DNA of 64,000 nucleotides from Piliocolobus tephrosceles (lineage: Eukaryota > Chordata > Mammalia > Primates > Cercopithecidae). Below the pieces are notes generated by a model, which saw only the letters and a program-made list of their open reading frames with translations, was not told the origin of the DNA and did no database searches. The translations under genes and the position numbers were made by a program. Within the stretch, counting starts at the first letter, position 1. The number at the start of each line of letters is the position of its first letter. Below, one piece after another: positions 63,203 to 64,000 of the stretch. The stretch spans positions 161,122,835-161,186,834 of the forward strand of contig NC_045436.1 in the NCBI RefSeq assembly GCF_002776525.5, given 5' to 3'.

Positions 63203-64000
63203 CTCCTTCATCTATTCTATTACTCTTTCTTCTTTCCTTGCTCTATTGCTGACCATCTAGTCATTAACATAACCAAGTCAACTTCTCCTCAAACTATTGC
63301 ATTTAATGCTTGCCTTGTTATACCCTGTGGGGACTTGCCAAGTCAAAGACAGCTCTCTGCTTCAGAAAAGTACCTCTGTCCTTCCTGTCTCCTTAGAGTG
63401 GGCATTAGTAAATTGGGACCGTTTAATCCAGGGAGATTTCGATAAAGACCCCAGTGACAACCAGTATTCTTGCCCCCCGATGTAAAACTTTTATGCTGTA
63501 GTTGGTCCAACATTCTGTGGACCACTAAAGAGCAAGGATGGAATGCCCCAACCTGTTTTTGTAATTTCCTAAAATCATACATTCGTTTTACTAGAGGATC
63601 ATAGAAGTTAAAGATTTAAAACAAATGTTGTCAATTAAGACAGGATACCAAGATGCAAATGCCTGGTTGGAATGGATCAAATACTCCATATGCATATTAA
63701 ACAAAAGCAAGTGTTATGCTTGTGCACATGGCAGTTCCAGAGGCCTACAGTTGACCAGGTGTGAGCTGCATGGTAGCTGTTTTCCAGGATTCTACAGCCT
63801 GGAGTAATAAGTCATACCAAGCTCTCTCTGCTATATCCTGAAGTCTGGCCCCTTGCAAGTCAGCCCCCGAGGGTCATCCAGCTTCAGTCTCCCAAAACTC
63901 AGTTCACCTTGTGTCTCTCACGACAGGGAGAAAACTTAACGTTCCTTGGAGACCTGAAGGGATGCAGTGAGCTTAAGAATTTTCAAGAGCTTATCAGTCA
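63203..64000 (+). pseudogene. env relic (surface subunit) of the provirus, cut by the window edge
   Basis: After the pol stop a hydrophobic leader-like stretch (about 63210-63260) is followed by a long phase with stops at widely spaced points. It has Cys- and Trp-containing phrases in the order of a class I surface subunit: an IPCGDLPS phrase, a CSWSN phrase at about 63495, and a Cys-rich KCYACA phrase near 63707-63726 in another frame. At least one frame change and several stops break it. The transmembrane subunit is beyond the window. Confidence 0.7.

Larger units (their letters stand above)
58942..64000 (+). mobile_element. Class I endogenous retrovirus (HERV-E/Harlequin-like), open at the window edge
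   Basis: Provirus in the order LTR, tRNA-Glu-type primer site, leader, gag relic, shortened pol, env relic. The window ends inside env, so the 3' LTR is not seen. The leader and gag wording match what I recall of the HERV-E/Harlequin group, and the Glu-type primer site agrees. Gag-to-pol is far shorter than a complete provirus would need, so large internal deletions are inferred. Three Alus lie within it (60285, 61881, 62228). Every gene is broken. Confidence 0.85.

Overview
The window is a repeat-packed primate nuclear segment with no protein-coding gene that I can support. About 40 Alu-family copies, old L1 and L2 LINEs, MIRs, MaLR LTRs and MER DNA transposons identify a primate. Two Alu copies (39685-39985 and 61881-62182) carry a combination of variants (CTCAAGCC in the first promoter block, ACTAAAAAATACAAAAAACTAGCC in the middle, GAGCTGAGATC in the right arm) that I associate with the AluY radiation of Old World monkeys. 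I therefore favour a cercopithecid such as a macaque, baboon or guenon over human. That call rests on memory of subfamily variants, not on a search. A 10-N gap at 58430-58439 shows that this is a draft assembly.

Layout. 1-5.0 kb: old L1, MaLR and hAT remnants. 5.0-7.4 kb: mostly unannotated, with MIR and L2 tails. 7.4-11.5 kb: an Alu, an L2, two MaLR LTRs (one split by an Alu) and another Alu. 11.5-14.5 kb: MIR, MER5A, L2 and an MLT1-type LTR. 15-25.6 kb: dense Alus, a solitary class I LTR, several tail-derived microsatellites and a small CR1/L3-type reverse transcriptase relic (19555-19788). 26-35 kb: an MLT1 split by an Alu, MER5A, an Alu-free stretch of 2.8 kb, a further MLT1, and an L1 split by a THE1-type LTR that is itself split by an Alu. 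36.5-38.4 kb: the 3' end of a class I endogenous retrovirus (env relic, purine tract, 3' LTR). 39-50 kb: MLT1, an Old World monkey-type AluY, MER1, a nested L1M/MLT1/Alu block, clustered Alus and a long antisense L2. 51-57 kb: MER2, antisense old L1 and an MLT1. 57.3-57.8 kb: a CpG-rich LTR-like block carrying promoter motifs. 58.9 kb to the end: a second endogenous retrovirus, with LTR, tRNA-Glu-type primer site and broken gag, pol and env, running off the window.

Nothing here acts together as a pathway. The history is layered transposon insertion, and many layers can be ordered from target-site duplications (TSDs) and nesting. The stretches left over are intergenic or intronic sequence of unknown function. 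Every longer open frame that I examined lies in a repeat, is a shadow of one, or has no recognisable family. I did not find a previously undescribed biological system. The items most worth a second look are the CR1/L3 relic, the two retroviral relics, the CpG-rich LTR-like block, the repeated sequence flanking the assembly gap, and the nested insertions. Repeat family names are from recognition by eye, and boundaries marked 'about' may be off by tens of bases.
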